Shown here piece after piece: positions 32,915 through 40,057 of a DNA stretch of 64,000 nucleotides. The notes beneath the pieces were generated by a model that did not search any database, had not been told where the DNA came from, and saw only the letters and a program-made list of their open reading frames with translations. The stretch spans positions 648,501 through 712,500 of the forward strand of contig NZ_SLYP02000001.1 in NCBI RefSeq assembly GCF_004341505.2, read 5' to 3'. Position 1 is the stretch's first letter. Every line of letters begins with the position of its first letter. Source of the DNA: Sphingomonas sp. JUb134. GTDB taxonomy: Bacteria > Pseudomonadota > Alphaproteobacteria > Sphingomonadales > Sphingomonadaceae. Made by a program: the position numbers and the translations under genes.

Positions 32915-34492
32915 ATGGAAAAGGTCATTCCGATCGGCGAAGGCTTCGCGATCACAAGCCAACTCGACCCTGAGGATCTGAGGGCGGCGGCCGCGGCGGG
33001 ATTTCGCTCCGTCATCTCCAATCGGCCAGACGATGAGGAGCCCGGCCAACCGAGCGCCGCCGAAATCGAGCAAGCGGCCGCGGCGGCGGGCCTCGCCTTC
33101 GCTCACCTGCCAGTCTCAAGCCGCGACATCGCGCTTGAGGATGCGCGCGCGATGCGCGGTGCGCTGGATCGGCTCCCCGGCCCCATTCTCGCCTATTGCC
33201 GCACGGGCGCACGCTCCCAGGCCATGCACACGGCCGCGACGTCATTGAATAGTCAGGCGAAGCGCTATGACGTGGTGATCGTTGGCGGCGGCAGCGCGGG
33301 GATCGCTTGCGCCGCCAGCATCCTCAAGCGGAGGCCGGACATCTCGCTCGCCATCATAGAGCCGTCCGAAACCCATTACTATCAACCAGGCTGGACGCTC
33401 GTGGGCGCCGGCGTGTTTCAACCCGAGGCGACGCGCCGTCCGATGGCGAGCGTGATCCCCAAGGGGGCCGAATGGCTGCGTCAGGAAGCGCTCGCGCTTC
33501 ATCCTGATGAGCAAGCGGTCGAATTGGCCGACGGTTCGCGCATCGCCTATCGCGGGCTAGTCGTCGCGGCCGGCATCAAGCTCGACTGGAACGCCATCCC
33601 CGGCCTCGCCGGGACGCTCGGCGAACATGGCGTGACCTCCAACTATCGCTACGATCTCGCGCCCTATACGCGCGATCTTGTTCAAACACTGAGGAACGGC
33701 GTTGCGCTGTTCACGCAGCCGCCCATGCCGATCAAATGCGCGGGCGCACCGCAAAAGGCCATGTATCTCTCCTGCCATGCCTGGGAGCGCGAAGATTGCC
33801 TCGGCGCGATCGACGTCGAGTTCCACAACGCCGGCGCGGCGTTGTTCGGTGTCGCCGACTATGTGCCGGCACTCATGCGCTACATCGAGCGTTACGGCAT
33901 CGATCTTCGACTCGGCTCGACGCTGATTGAGGTTGATGGACCCGGACGCCGCGCGGTCTTTCGGCAAGGGGCCGGCGAACGATCACAAACCTGCGAACGC
34001 CGCTTCGACATGCTTCACGCGGTGCCACCGCAAGTCGCGCCGGACTTCATTGCGAACAGCGCCCTCGCCGACGCCACCGGCTTCGTGGCGGTCGATCCCG
34101 CGACGCTTGCCCATCCGCGCTGGCCCAACGTGTTTGCGCTGGGCGATGTCGCCGGCACAAGCAATGCCAAGACCGCCGCCGCCGCGCGCAAGCAGGCCCC
34201 CGTCGTCGCGGTCAATCTCCTGGCCGTGCTCGATAGCACGCTGCCCTGGGCGACCTATGACGGCTATGGCTCCTGCCCTCTGACCGTCGAGCGGGGCAGG
34301 ATCGTGCTGGCGGAGTTCGGCTATGGCGGCAAGCTCCTGCCGAGCTTCCCGTCCTGGCTGCTCGACGGACGCAGGCCGACCCGCCGGGCTTGGTTCCTCA
34401 AGGACCGTCTGCTCCCGCCCATCTATTGGCGCGGCATGCTCAAGGGCCGCGAATGGCTGGCGGCGCCCGGTCGCCGCGACGACGAGCAATGA
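32915..34492 (+). CDS. fusion of DSP-type phosphatase-like domain and sulfide:quinone oxidoreductase
   Basis: A 525-residue two-domain protein. Residues 1-108 form a TIGR01244/DSP-like domain with the CxxxxxR signature YCRTGARSQ (Cys95 to Arg100). From residue 117 a FAD oxidoreductase begins (DVVIVGGGSAGIACAASILKR). SQR features are THYYQPGWTLVGAG, the cysteine stretches PIKCAGAPQKAMYLSCHAWEREDC and GYGSCPLTVERG, and an amphipathic C-terminus (RAWFLKDRLLPPIYWRGMLKG) suited to membrane binding. The phosphatase-like cysteine may accept persulfide sulfur (inference). Confidence 0.9.
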   Translation: MEKVIPIGEGFAITSQLDPEDLRAAAAAGFRSVISNRPDDEEPGQPSAAEIEQAAAAAGLAFAHLPVSSRDIALEDARAMRGALDRLPGPILAYCRTGARSQAMHTAATSLNSQAKRYDVVIVGGGSAGIACAASILKRRPDISLAIIEPSETHYYQPGWTLVGAGVFQPEATRRPMASVIPKGAEWLRQEALALHPDEQAVELADGSRIAYRGLVVAAGIKLDWNAIPGLAGTLGEHGVTSNYRYDLAPYTRDLVQTLRNGVALFTQPPMPIKCAGAPQKAMYLSCHAWEREDCLGAIDVEFHNAGAALFGVADYVPALMRYIERYGIDLRLGSTLIEVDGPGRRAVFRQGAGERSQTCERRFDMLHAVPPQVAPDFIANSALADATGFVAVDPATLAHPRWPNVFALGDVAGTSNAKTAAAARKQAPVVAVNLLAVLDSTLPWATYDGYGSCPLTVERGRIVLAEFGYGGKLLPSFPSWLLDGRRPTRRAWFLKDRLLPPIYWRGMLKGREWLAAPGRRDDEQ

Positions 34493-35277
34493 CCCTCGAG
34501 CCCGTTCAATATGTCCTGGGGCTCGTCTCGGGCGGGCTGGTGGGCTTGAGCCTCGGCCTGGTCGGCGGCGGCGGCTCGATCCTCGCCGTTCCCCTGATGG
34601 TCTATCTGGTCGGCGTGCCAAGCCCTCATGTCGCGATCGGAACCAGCGCACTCGCGGTCGCCGCCAATGCGGCCACCGGCCTCGCCAACCATGCCTGGGC
34701 GCGCAACGTCAAATGGCGCTGCGGCGGCATGTTCGCTGGCGGTGGCATCGCGGGCGCGCTCGCCGGCTCAACGCTCGGCAAGATGGTCGATGGCGAAAAG
34801 CTGCTGTTCCTGTTCGCGCTGGTCATGCTGCTGGTCGGCGGGTTTATGCTCAAAGGGCGCGGCAATCCCGGCGATCCGGGTGCCGAATGCAACCGTGAGA
34901 AGGCCCCGAAAGTGATCGGCTACGGCCTGGGCTCCGGGCTGTTCTCCGGCTTTTTCGGCATCGGCGGTGGCTTCCTGATCGTGCCGGGCCTGGTCGCCTC
35001 CACCGGCATGCCGATCCTGCTTGCGGTCGGCACGTCGCTGGTCGCGGTTACGGCCTTCGGCCTCACCACGGCCGCCAACTACGCCTTTTCCGGGCTCATC
35101 GACTGGCCGCTCGCGGCTCTTTTCATCGCCGGCGGCGCGGTCGGCAGCTTCGCCGGCACGCTCTTCGCCCGGCGTCTCGGTGCCACCACGGGCCGCCTCA
35201 CCACCGTCTTTGCAACCCTGATCTTCGCCGTCGCCGCCTACATGCTGTGGCGGAGCGGCGCGGCCCTTTTCACCTGA
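34489..35277 (+). CDS. TauE/SafE family sulfite exporter
   Basis: A 262-residue polytopic inner-membrane exporter. The two internal repeats are visible: GGLVGLSLGLVGGGGSILAVPLMVYLVG and GLFSGFFGIGGGFLIVPGLVAS. About eight helices are predicted by eye. It overlaps the SQR stop by ATGA. In this context it most likely exports sulfite made by the persulfide dioxygenase. A second, truncated TauE is at 59957 and is not a copy of this one. Confidence 0.92.
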   Translation: MTLEPVQYVLGLVSGGLVGLSLGLVGGGGSILAVPLMVYLVGVPSPHVAIGTSALAVAANAATGLANHAWARNVKWRCGGMFAGGGIAGALAGSTLGKMVDGEKLLFLFALVMLLVGGFMLKGRGNPGDPGAECNREKAPKVIGYGLGSGLFSGFFGIGGGFLIVPGLVASTGMPILLAVGTSLVAVTAFGLTTAANYAFSGLIDWPLAALFIAGGAVGSFAGTLFARRLGATTGRLTTVFATLIFAVAAYMLWRSGAALFT

Positions 35278-35288
35278 AAGGAACCACA

Positions 35289-35918
35289 ATGACCCTGCAT
35301 ATTGGCGACACCGCTCCCGACTTCACCGTCGATACCCAGGTCGGCCCGATCAGCTTCCATGAATGGGCCGGCGATAGCTGGGTGTTCTTCTTCAGCCACC
35401 CGGCCGACTTCACGCCGGTCTGCACGACCGAGATGGGCCGCACCGCCCAACTCGCCCAGGCGTTCGAGAGCCGCAATACCAAGCCGCTCGGCCTTTCGAC
35501 CGATACAGCGGAAGAACATCGCAAATGGATCGACGACGTTAACGACACGCAGAAGACCGATCTGCGCTTCCCGATCGTCGCGGATGCCAACCTCGCCATC
35601 GCGCGTATGTATGACATGATCCACCCGGAGCAGAGCGAGACCGCAGCGGTGCGCTCGGTCTTCATCATCGATCCGGCCAAGAAAATCCGGCTCACGATGA
35701 CCTACCCGATGAGCGTCGGCCGCAACTTCGATGAGGTCCTCCGGGTGATCGACGCGCTCCAGCTCGGCGACGCGCGCCGCATCGCGACGCCGGCCGACTG
35801 GATGCCCGGTAAAGAGGTCATCATCCCGCCGTCGATCAGCGACGAGGAAGCACGCGGCCTGTTTCCCCAAGGCTGGACCGAGCACCGTGCCTATCTGCGG
35901 ACCACGATGGTCGATTGA
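35289..35918 (+). CDS. 1-Cys peroxiredoxin (Prx6 type), second copy
   Basis: A 209-residue Prx6-type peroxiredoxin. The peroxidatic cysteine is in FSHPADFTPVCTTEMGRTAQLAQAFE, with TMTYPMSVGRNFDEVLRVIDALQ and DWMPGKEVIIPPSISDEEA following. It is clearly related to but distinct from the copy at 30405. I start at 35289 because GAAAGGAACC precedes it. It ends the sulfide module. A strong dyad (35953-35981) separates it from the oxidase operon. Confidence 0.93.
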   Translation: MTLHIGDTAPDFTVDTQVGPISFHEWAGDSWVFFFSHPADFTPVCTTEMGRTAQLAQAFESRNTKPLGLSTDTAEEHRKWIDDVNDTQKTDLRFPIVADANLAIARMYDMIHPEQSETAAVRSVFIIDPAKKIRLTMTYPMSVGRNFDEVLRVIDALQLGDARRIATPADWMPGKEVIIPPSISDEEARGLFPQGWTEHRAYLRTTMVD

Positions 35919-35952
35919 CGAGCGTGCAAACGCCGCGTGTCTGCGCGCCGGT

Positions 35953-35981
35953 GGGACGCTTTGCCTAATGTAAAGCGTCCC
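35953..35981 (+). terminator. perfect hairpin between peroxiredoxin and oxidase genes
   Basis: GGGACGCTTT and AAAGCGTCCC form a perfect 10-bp stem around a nine-base loop. In RNA, a G-U pair and two G-C pairs could extend it. No T-tract follows, so it could instead be an attenuator or a regulator-binding site for the cydA promoter. Confidence 0.45.
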
Positions 35982-36019
35982 GCCCACGCATCAGGAGCAG
36001 GCGGAGGAGACAGTTTCCG

Positions 36020-37426
36020 ATGTTCGAGTCGTTCGACGCCCTGCTGTTGGCGCGGTTGCAATTTGCGTTCACCGTCAGCTTTCACTTCATCTTCCCGGCT
36101 TTCTCGATCGGTCTGGCCAGCTTCCTGATGGTGCTGGAGGCGTTGTGGCTGAAAACCGGCAAAGGCGTTTATGCCAACCTCTACCGCTACTGGCTGAAAA
36201 TCTTCGCCATCACCTTTGCGATGGGCGTCGTGTCCGGGATCGTCATGTCCTACCAGTTCGGCACCAACTGGTCGGTCTTCTCGGACAAGGCCGGGCCGGT
36301 GATCGGACCCTTGATGGCCTATGAGGTCCTGACCGCCTTCTTCCTCGAAGCCGGCTTCCTCGGCGTCATGCTGTTCGGCATCAACAAGGTGGGGCGCAAG
36401 CTGCACTTCGCGGCGACCTGCATGGTCGCGCTCGGCACGTTCATCTCGGCCTTCTGGATTCTCTCGGTCAATAGCTGGATGCAGACCCCGACCGGCTTCG
36501 AGATGGGCGCGAACGGCCAGTTCCTCCCCGGCCCGAGCTGGTGGGCGATCGTCTTCAACCCAAGCTTTCCCTATCGGCTCGTCCACACCGTCATCGCCGC
36601 CTATCTAACCACCGCCTTCGTGGTCGGCGCGGTAGGCGCGTGGCATCTGCTCCGCGACCGCGCCAATCCCGGCGCTCGCAAGATGTTCTCGATGGCGATG
36701 TGGATGGCGGCGATCGTTGCGCCGATCCAGATTTTCGTCGGCGACCTTCATGGTCTAAATACGCTGGAGCATCAGCCGGCCAAGGTCATGGCGATGGAGG
36801 GCCACTATCAAAGCCATCCCGACGGCGCGCCGCTGATCCTGTTCGGTATTCCCAATAGCGCCGAGCGGCGGGTGGACTACGCGGTCGAGATTCCCAAGGC
36901 TTCCTCGCTGATCCTCAAGCACGATCCCGACGCCCCGCTCGACGGGCTCGACACGATTGCCGAGGAAGACAGGCCGCCAGTCGGCATCGTCTTCTGGGCG
37001 TTCCGCATCATGGTCGCGATGGGGCTTGCGATGCTCGGCCTCGGCCTGTGGAGCCTCGCCGCGCGGGTGCGCCGCCGGCTTTACGACTGGACTTGCCTGC
37101 ACCGCGCCGCGGTCGTGATGGGACCGTCGGGTTTCGTCGCGGTCCTGGCGGGATGGATTACCACCGAGGTCGGACGCCAGCCCTGGACGATCTATGGCCT
37201 GTTGCGCACCGCCGAATCCGCCGCGCCGCTCGATGCGCCCGCGGTCGCGGCGTCGCTCATCGCCTTCATCATCGTCTATTTCGCGGTCTTTGGAGCAGGC
37301 ACGCTGTATATCCTCAAGCTCATGGCCAAGCCGCCCGAGCCGCACGAGGACCCCGTGCCGGTCCACGGGCCGGTGCGGACCGCCGGCATCACGCCCGCGC
37401 CCGCGATCGATGGTGGGGATCAATGA
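36020..37426 (+). CDS. cydA: cytochrome bd-type quinol oxidase subunit I (CIO type)
   Basis: A 468-residue heme-binding subunit. The N-terminus has ARLQFAFTVSFHFIFPAFSIGLASFL with the heme-ligand histidine. VVSGIVMSYQFGTNWSVFSDKAGPVIGPLMAYEVLTAFFLEAGFLGVML holds the conserved glutamates, and GWITTEVGRQPWTIYGLLRTAES the GRQPW motif. The quinol loop is short, as in cyanide-insensitive CioA. Such oxidases tolerate sulfide, which fits the upstream module. GGAGGAGA precedes the ATG; it overlaps subunit II. Confidence 0.95.
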   Translation: MFESFDALLLARLQFAFTVSFHFIFPAFSIGLASFLMVLEALWLKTGKGVYANLYRYWLKIFAITFAMGVVSGIVMSYQFGTNWSVFSDKAGPVIGPLMAYEVLTAFFLEAGFLGVMLFGINKVGRKLHFAATCMVALGTFISAFWILSVNSWMQTPTGFEMGANGQFLPGPSWWAIVFNPSFPYRLVHTVIAAYLTTAFVVGAVGAWHLLRDRANPGARKMFSMAMWMAAIVAPIQIFVGDLHGLNTLEHQPAKVMAMEGHYQSHPDGAPLILFGIPNSAERRVDYAVEIPKASSLILKHDPDAPLDGLDTIAEEDRPPVGIVFWAFRIMVAMGLAMLGLGLWSLAARVRRRLYDWTCLHRAAVVMGPSGFVAVLAGWITTEVGRQPWTIYGLLRTAESAAPLDAPAVAASLIAFIIVYFAVFGAGTLYILKLMAKPPEPHEDPVPVHGPVRTAGITPAPAIDGGDQ

Positions 37427-38421
37427 TCGACCTCACCATCATCTGGGCCTTCATCATCGCCTTCGCGGTCTCCGCTTATGTGGTGATGGACGGGTTCGAT
37501 CTCGGCATCGGCATCCTGTTCCCCCGCTTCAAGGTGGGCAGGGAGCGCGACATGGCGATGAACAGCATCGCGCCGGTGTGGGACGGCAACGAGACCTGGC
37601 TGGTCATGGGCGGGGGCGGCTTGCTCGCTGCCTTTCCGCTGGCCTATGCGATCGTGCTGCCGGCGCTCTACGCCCCGCTGATCGCGATGCTGCTCGGTCT
37701 GGTGTTTCGCGGTGTCGCCTTCGAGTTCCGCTGGCGTGACCCGGCGCATCGCCACTTCTGGGATGTATCCTTCTGCGCGGGATCGATCATTGCCGCCCTG
37801 TCGCAGGGGATCGTGCTCGGCGCGCTGCTCCAGGGGATCGCCGTCGAGGGACGCGCCTATGCCGGCGGATGGTGGGATTGGCTCACCCCCTTTTCGCTGG
37901 CGACAGGAGCGAGCGTGGTGGTCGGCTACGCCTTGCTCGGCGCAAGCTGGCTGATCTGGAAAACCGACGGGCCGCTGCATGAACAGGCGCGGCGCATGGC
38001 GCGGCCTCTCTTGCTCGGCCTGCTCCTCGCCATCGCGCTCGTCAGCGCCTGGACGCCGTTTCTCGAAGCGCAATATTACCGGCGCTGGTTCGAGTGGCCC
38101 GGCGTGCTGGCGGCCGCGCAGATGCCGCTGATGGTCACGGTCGTTGCGATCTTCACCTGGCGAGCGATCGGAAAGGGGCGCGACTGGTTGCCCTTCCTGC
38201 TCGCGCTCGCGCTGTTCGGCCTTACGATGATCGGGCTCGGCATCTCGATCTGGCCGGACGTCGTGCCGGGCGCCGTCACCATCTGGGAGGCCGCCGCGCC
38301 GGAACGCAGCCAAGTCTTCATGCTGATCGGCGCCGGCATCCTCATTCCGATCATCCTCGCCTACACGGTGTGGGCCTATTGGGTATTCCGGGGAAAGATC
38401 GATGAAGCTGGATACCACTGA
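37423..38421 (+). CDS. cydB: cytochrome bd-type quinol oxidase subunit II
   Basis: A 332-residue polytopic subunit. It begins MIDLTIIWAFIIAFAVSAYVVMDGFDLGIGILFP, the CydB/CioB opening, followed by PVWDGNETWLVMGGGGLLAAFPLAYA. About eight further helices follow. It ends AYTVWAYWVFRGKIDEAGYH. The ATG overlaps the subunit I stop. The small DUF2474 gene begins inside its 3' end. Confidence 0.95.
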   Translation: MIDLTIIWAFIIAFAVSAYVVMDGFDLGIGILFPRFKVGRERDMAMNSIAPVWDGNETWLVMGGGGLLAAFPLAYAIVLPALYAPLIAMLLGLVFRGVAFEFRWRDPAHRHFWDVSFCAGSIIAALSQGIVLGALLQGIAVEGRAYAGGWWDWLTPFSLATGASVVVGYALLGASWLIWKTDGPLHEQARRMARPLLLGLLLAIALVSAWTPFLEAQYYRRWFEWPGVLAAAQMPLMVTVVAIFTWRAIGKGRDWLPFLLALALFGLTMIGLGISIWPDVVPGAVTIWEAAAPERSQVFMLIGAGILIPIILAYTVWAYWVFRGKIDEAGYH

Positions 38422-38533
38422 CAAGGGCGGCCCCCTGTGGCGGCGGCTGCTCTGGTTCGCCGCCATCTGGCTCGGCAGCGTAACCGTCCTTGCGGCGGCC
38501 GCCTTCGCCATCCGGCTGGTGCTCAAACAGTAA
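38402..38533 (+). CDS. DUF2474 family small subunit of the bd-type oxidase
   Basis: A 43-residue single-helix protein starting 20 bases before the subunit II stop, in another frame. PLWRRLLWFAAIWLGSVTVLAAAAFAIRLVLK is one membrane helix with the W-R-x-x-x-W-F-x-x-IW pattern of DUF2474, the CydX-like third subunit of CIO-type oxidases. The overlap with cydB suggests translational coupling. It is too short for default gene finders, but position and sequence agree. Confidence 0.85.
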   Translation: MKLDTTDKGGPLWRRLLWFAAIWLGSVTVLAAAAFAIRLVLKQ

Positions 38534-38549
38534 GCGTAAGGAGAGCGAT

Positions 38550-39431
38550 ATGAAGGACGACTTGACAAGCGCATCTGACGACGGCGCATTGACCGCCTCG
38601 GATTGGGCCGGCGCCTCGGGCGAACGCTGGCTGGCCAATCTCGATAGTCTGGAGCGGATGATCGAGCCGATAGGGACCGCGCTGCTTTCCCATGCCGGCT
38701 ACAGGCAAGGCGAGAGCGTCGTCGATATTGGCTGCGGCGGCGGATGGACAACGCGGCAGATCGCCAGGGCGGTCGGCCCGGAGGGCGGGGTCGTAGGGGT
38801 CGATATCTCGCCGGTTCTCATCGGAGCGGCGCGCGAGCGCGCGCGGGACGAGGAAATCGCGAACATCGCCTTTGAGGTCGCCGACGCCGCGAGCGTTATG
38901 CCGGCCGGGGCGCCATTCGACCGGCTGTTCTCTCGCTTCGGCTCGATGTTCTTCGCCGTTCCCTATGCCGCTTTCGCCAATCTGCGCCGCATGCTGGTGA
39001 ACGGCGGCCGGCTCGATATCGCCGTCTGGGCGCCGCCGGGCGAGAACCCCTGGTTCACCGCCATGATGAGCGTGCTCGCGCGGCACGTCGAGCTTCCGCC
39101 GCCAGTGCCGCGCGCGCCCGGCCCCTTTGCGCTTGGCGAAACCGACTATGTGCGCGACCTGCTGGGCAATGCCGGCTTCGATGAGCCCGATATCATCGCG
39201 TGGGAAGGAACCCAATATATCGGCGGGCGGGGGAACGGGGCGGAGGAAGCCGCGTCCTTCACGCTGGAGTCCCTGCATATCGGCGATCTCATCAAGAATC
39301 TCGATCCTTCCGGACAGGCGGCCGTCCGGGACGATCTGATCCGCATGTTCGCAGGGCGGGAAACGCCCGAGGGCGTCGGCTTGCCGTCGAAAGCCCTGTT
39401 CGTCACAGCCTATGCCGGGAGGACGGCGTGA
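38550..39431 (+). CDS. class I SAM-dependent methyltransferase
   Basis: A 293-residue methyltransferase. Motif I is VVDIGCGGGWTTRQIARAVGPEG with the acidic strand end GVVGVDISPVLIGAARERA, and FDRLFSRFGSMFF follows as motif II/III. It begins ASDWAGASGERWLANLDSLERMIEPI, as in UbiE-like enzymes of unknown substrate. GTAAGGAGAG precedes the ATG. It lies between the oxidase and dsrE genes; a role in thiol or quinone methylation would fit but is a guess. Confidence 0.88.
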   Translation: MKDDLTSASDDGALTASDWAGASGERWLANLDSLERMIEPIGTALLSHAGYRQGESVVDIGCGGGWTTRQIARAVGPEGGVVGVDISPVLIGAARERARDEEIANIAFEVADAASVMPAGAPFDRLFSRFGSMFFAVPYAAFANLRRMLVNGGRLDIAVWAPPGENPWFTAMMSVLARHVELPPPVPRAPGPFALGETDYVRDLLGNAGFDEPDIIAWEGTQYIGGRGNGAEEAASFTLESLHIGDLIKNLDPSGQAAVRDDLIRMFAGRETPEGVGLPSKALFVTAYAGRTA

Positions 39432-39988
39432 TGACCCGGCGCGAGACGAGGATCGCCCTGGTCGCCGCCGCGCTGGCGGCCGCCGGGACGACGAGCGCCA
39501 GCGCGCAATCGGCGCCGGACCCCCGCCATCCGGTGATCGCCGGGTTCGGGACCATCACGCCGATGCCGGGAACGGCCGGCCAACCCGACCCCTCTCTTGC
39601 TTACAGGGTCGTGTTCGACGTGACGGAAGGAGCAGAAAAGCCGGACCAATCCAATCCCGGCCTCGATAAGGTTGCGCGGTTCGTGAACTTGCTTGGTTCC
39701 GCCGGCATCCGCACGGAGCGCGGAGACTTGGTAGCGGTGGTGCATGGGCCGGCAACCATGTCCGTCCTGGGCGACGCGGCCTATCGAGCGCGCTACGGGC
39801 ATGACAATCCGAATACGCCGTTGATCGCGGCCCTGGCGGAGGCGGGCGTGGACATCCGCGTTTGTGGCCAGGCACTGGCGCGGCAGGGCATCGAGCGGCA
39901 GTCGGTATCGCGGCAAGTGACCGTCGATCTTTCCGCGATGACCACGCTAGCGACGTTGCAGCTCAAGGGATGGTCGCTGATCCGTTGA
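39431..39988 (+). CDS. exported DsrE family protein
   Basis: A 185-residue protein with a signal peptide (RIALVAAALAAAGTTSASAQS) and a DsrE/DsrF-like domain: RVVFDVTEGAEKPDQSNPGLDKVARFVNLLGSAG, DLVAVVHGPAT, and the single cysteine in GVDIRVCGQALARQGI. DsrE-type cysteines carry sulfur as persulfide. Export suggests periplasmic sulfur handling. The start touches the methyltransferase stop. Last gene before the boxed promoter of the dsbD-like gene. Confidence 0.87.
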   Translation: MTRRETRIALVAAALAAAGTTSASAQSAPDPRHPVIAGFGTITPMPGTAGQPDPSLAYRVVFDVTEGAEKPDQSNPGLDKVARFVNLLGSAGIRTERGDLVAVVHGPATMSVLGDAAYRARYGHDNPNTPLIAALAEAGVDIRVCGQALARQGIERQSVSRQVTVDLSAMTTLATLQLKGWSLIR

Positions 39989-40021
39989 GGAATGGGCGCC
40001 TGCTGCATCGCGGGCGTCGCT

Positions 40022-40038
40022 GCTAAGCCAGCCTTAAG
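40022..40038 (-). promoter_or_regulatory. PmrA/QseB-like box before the dsbD-like gene
   Basis: Read on the minus strand, the site is CTTAAG-GCTGG-CTTAGC. The plus-strand 18-mer TAAGCCAGCCTTAAGCTG (40024-40041) recurs exactly at 50599-50616 before the RND operon. It lies 20 bp before the double ATG at 40058. Confidence 0.75.
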
Positions 40039-40057
40039 CTGCGCGGCCGATGGCGCC

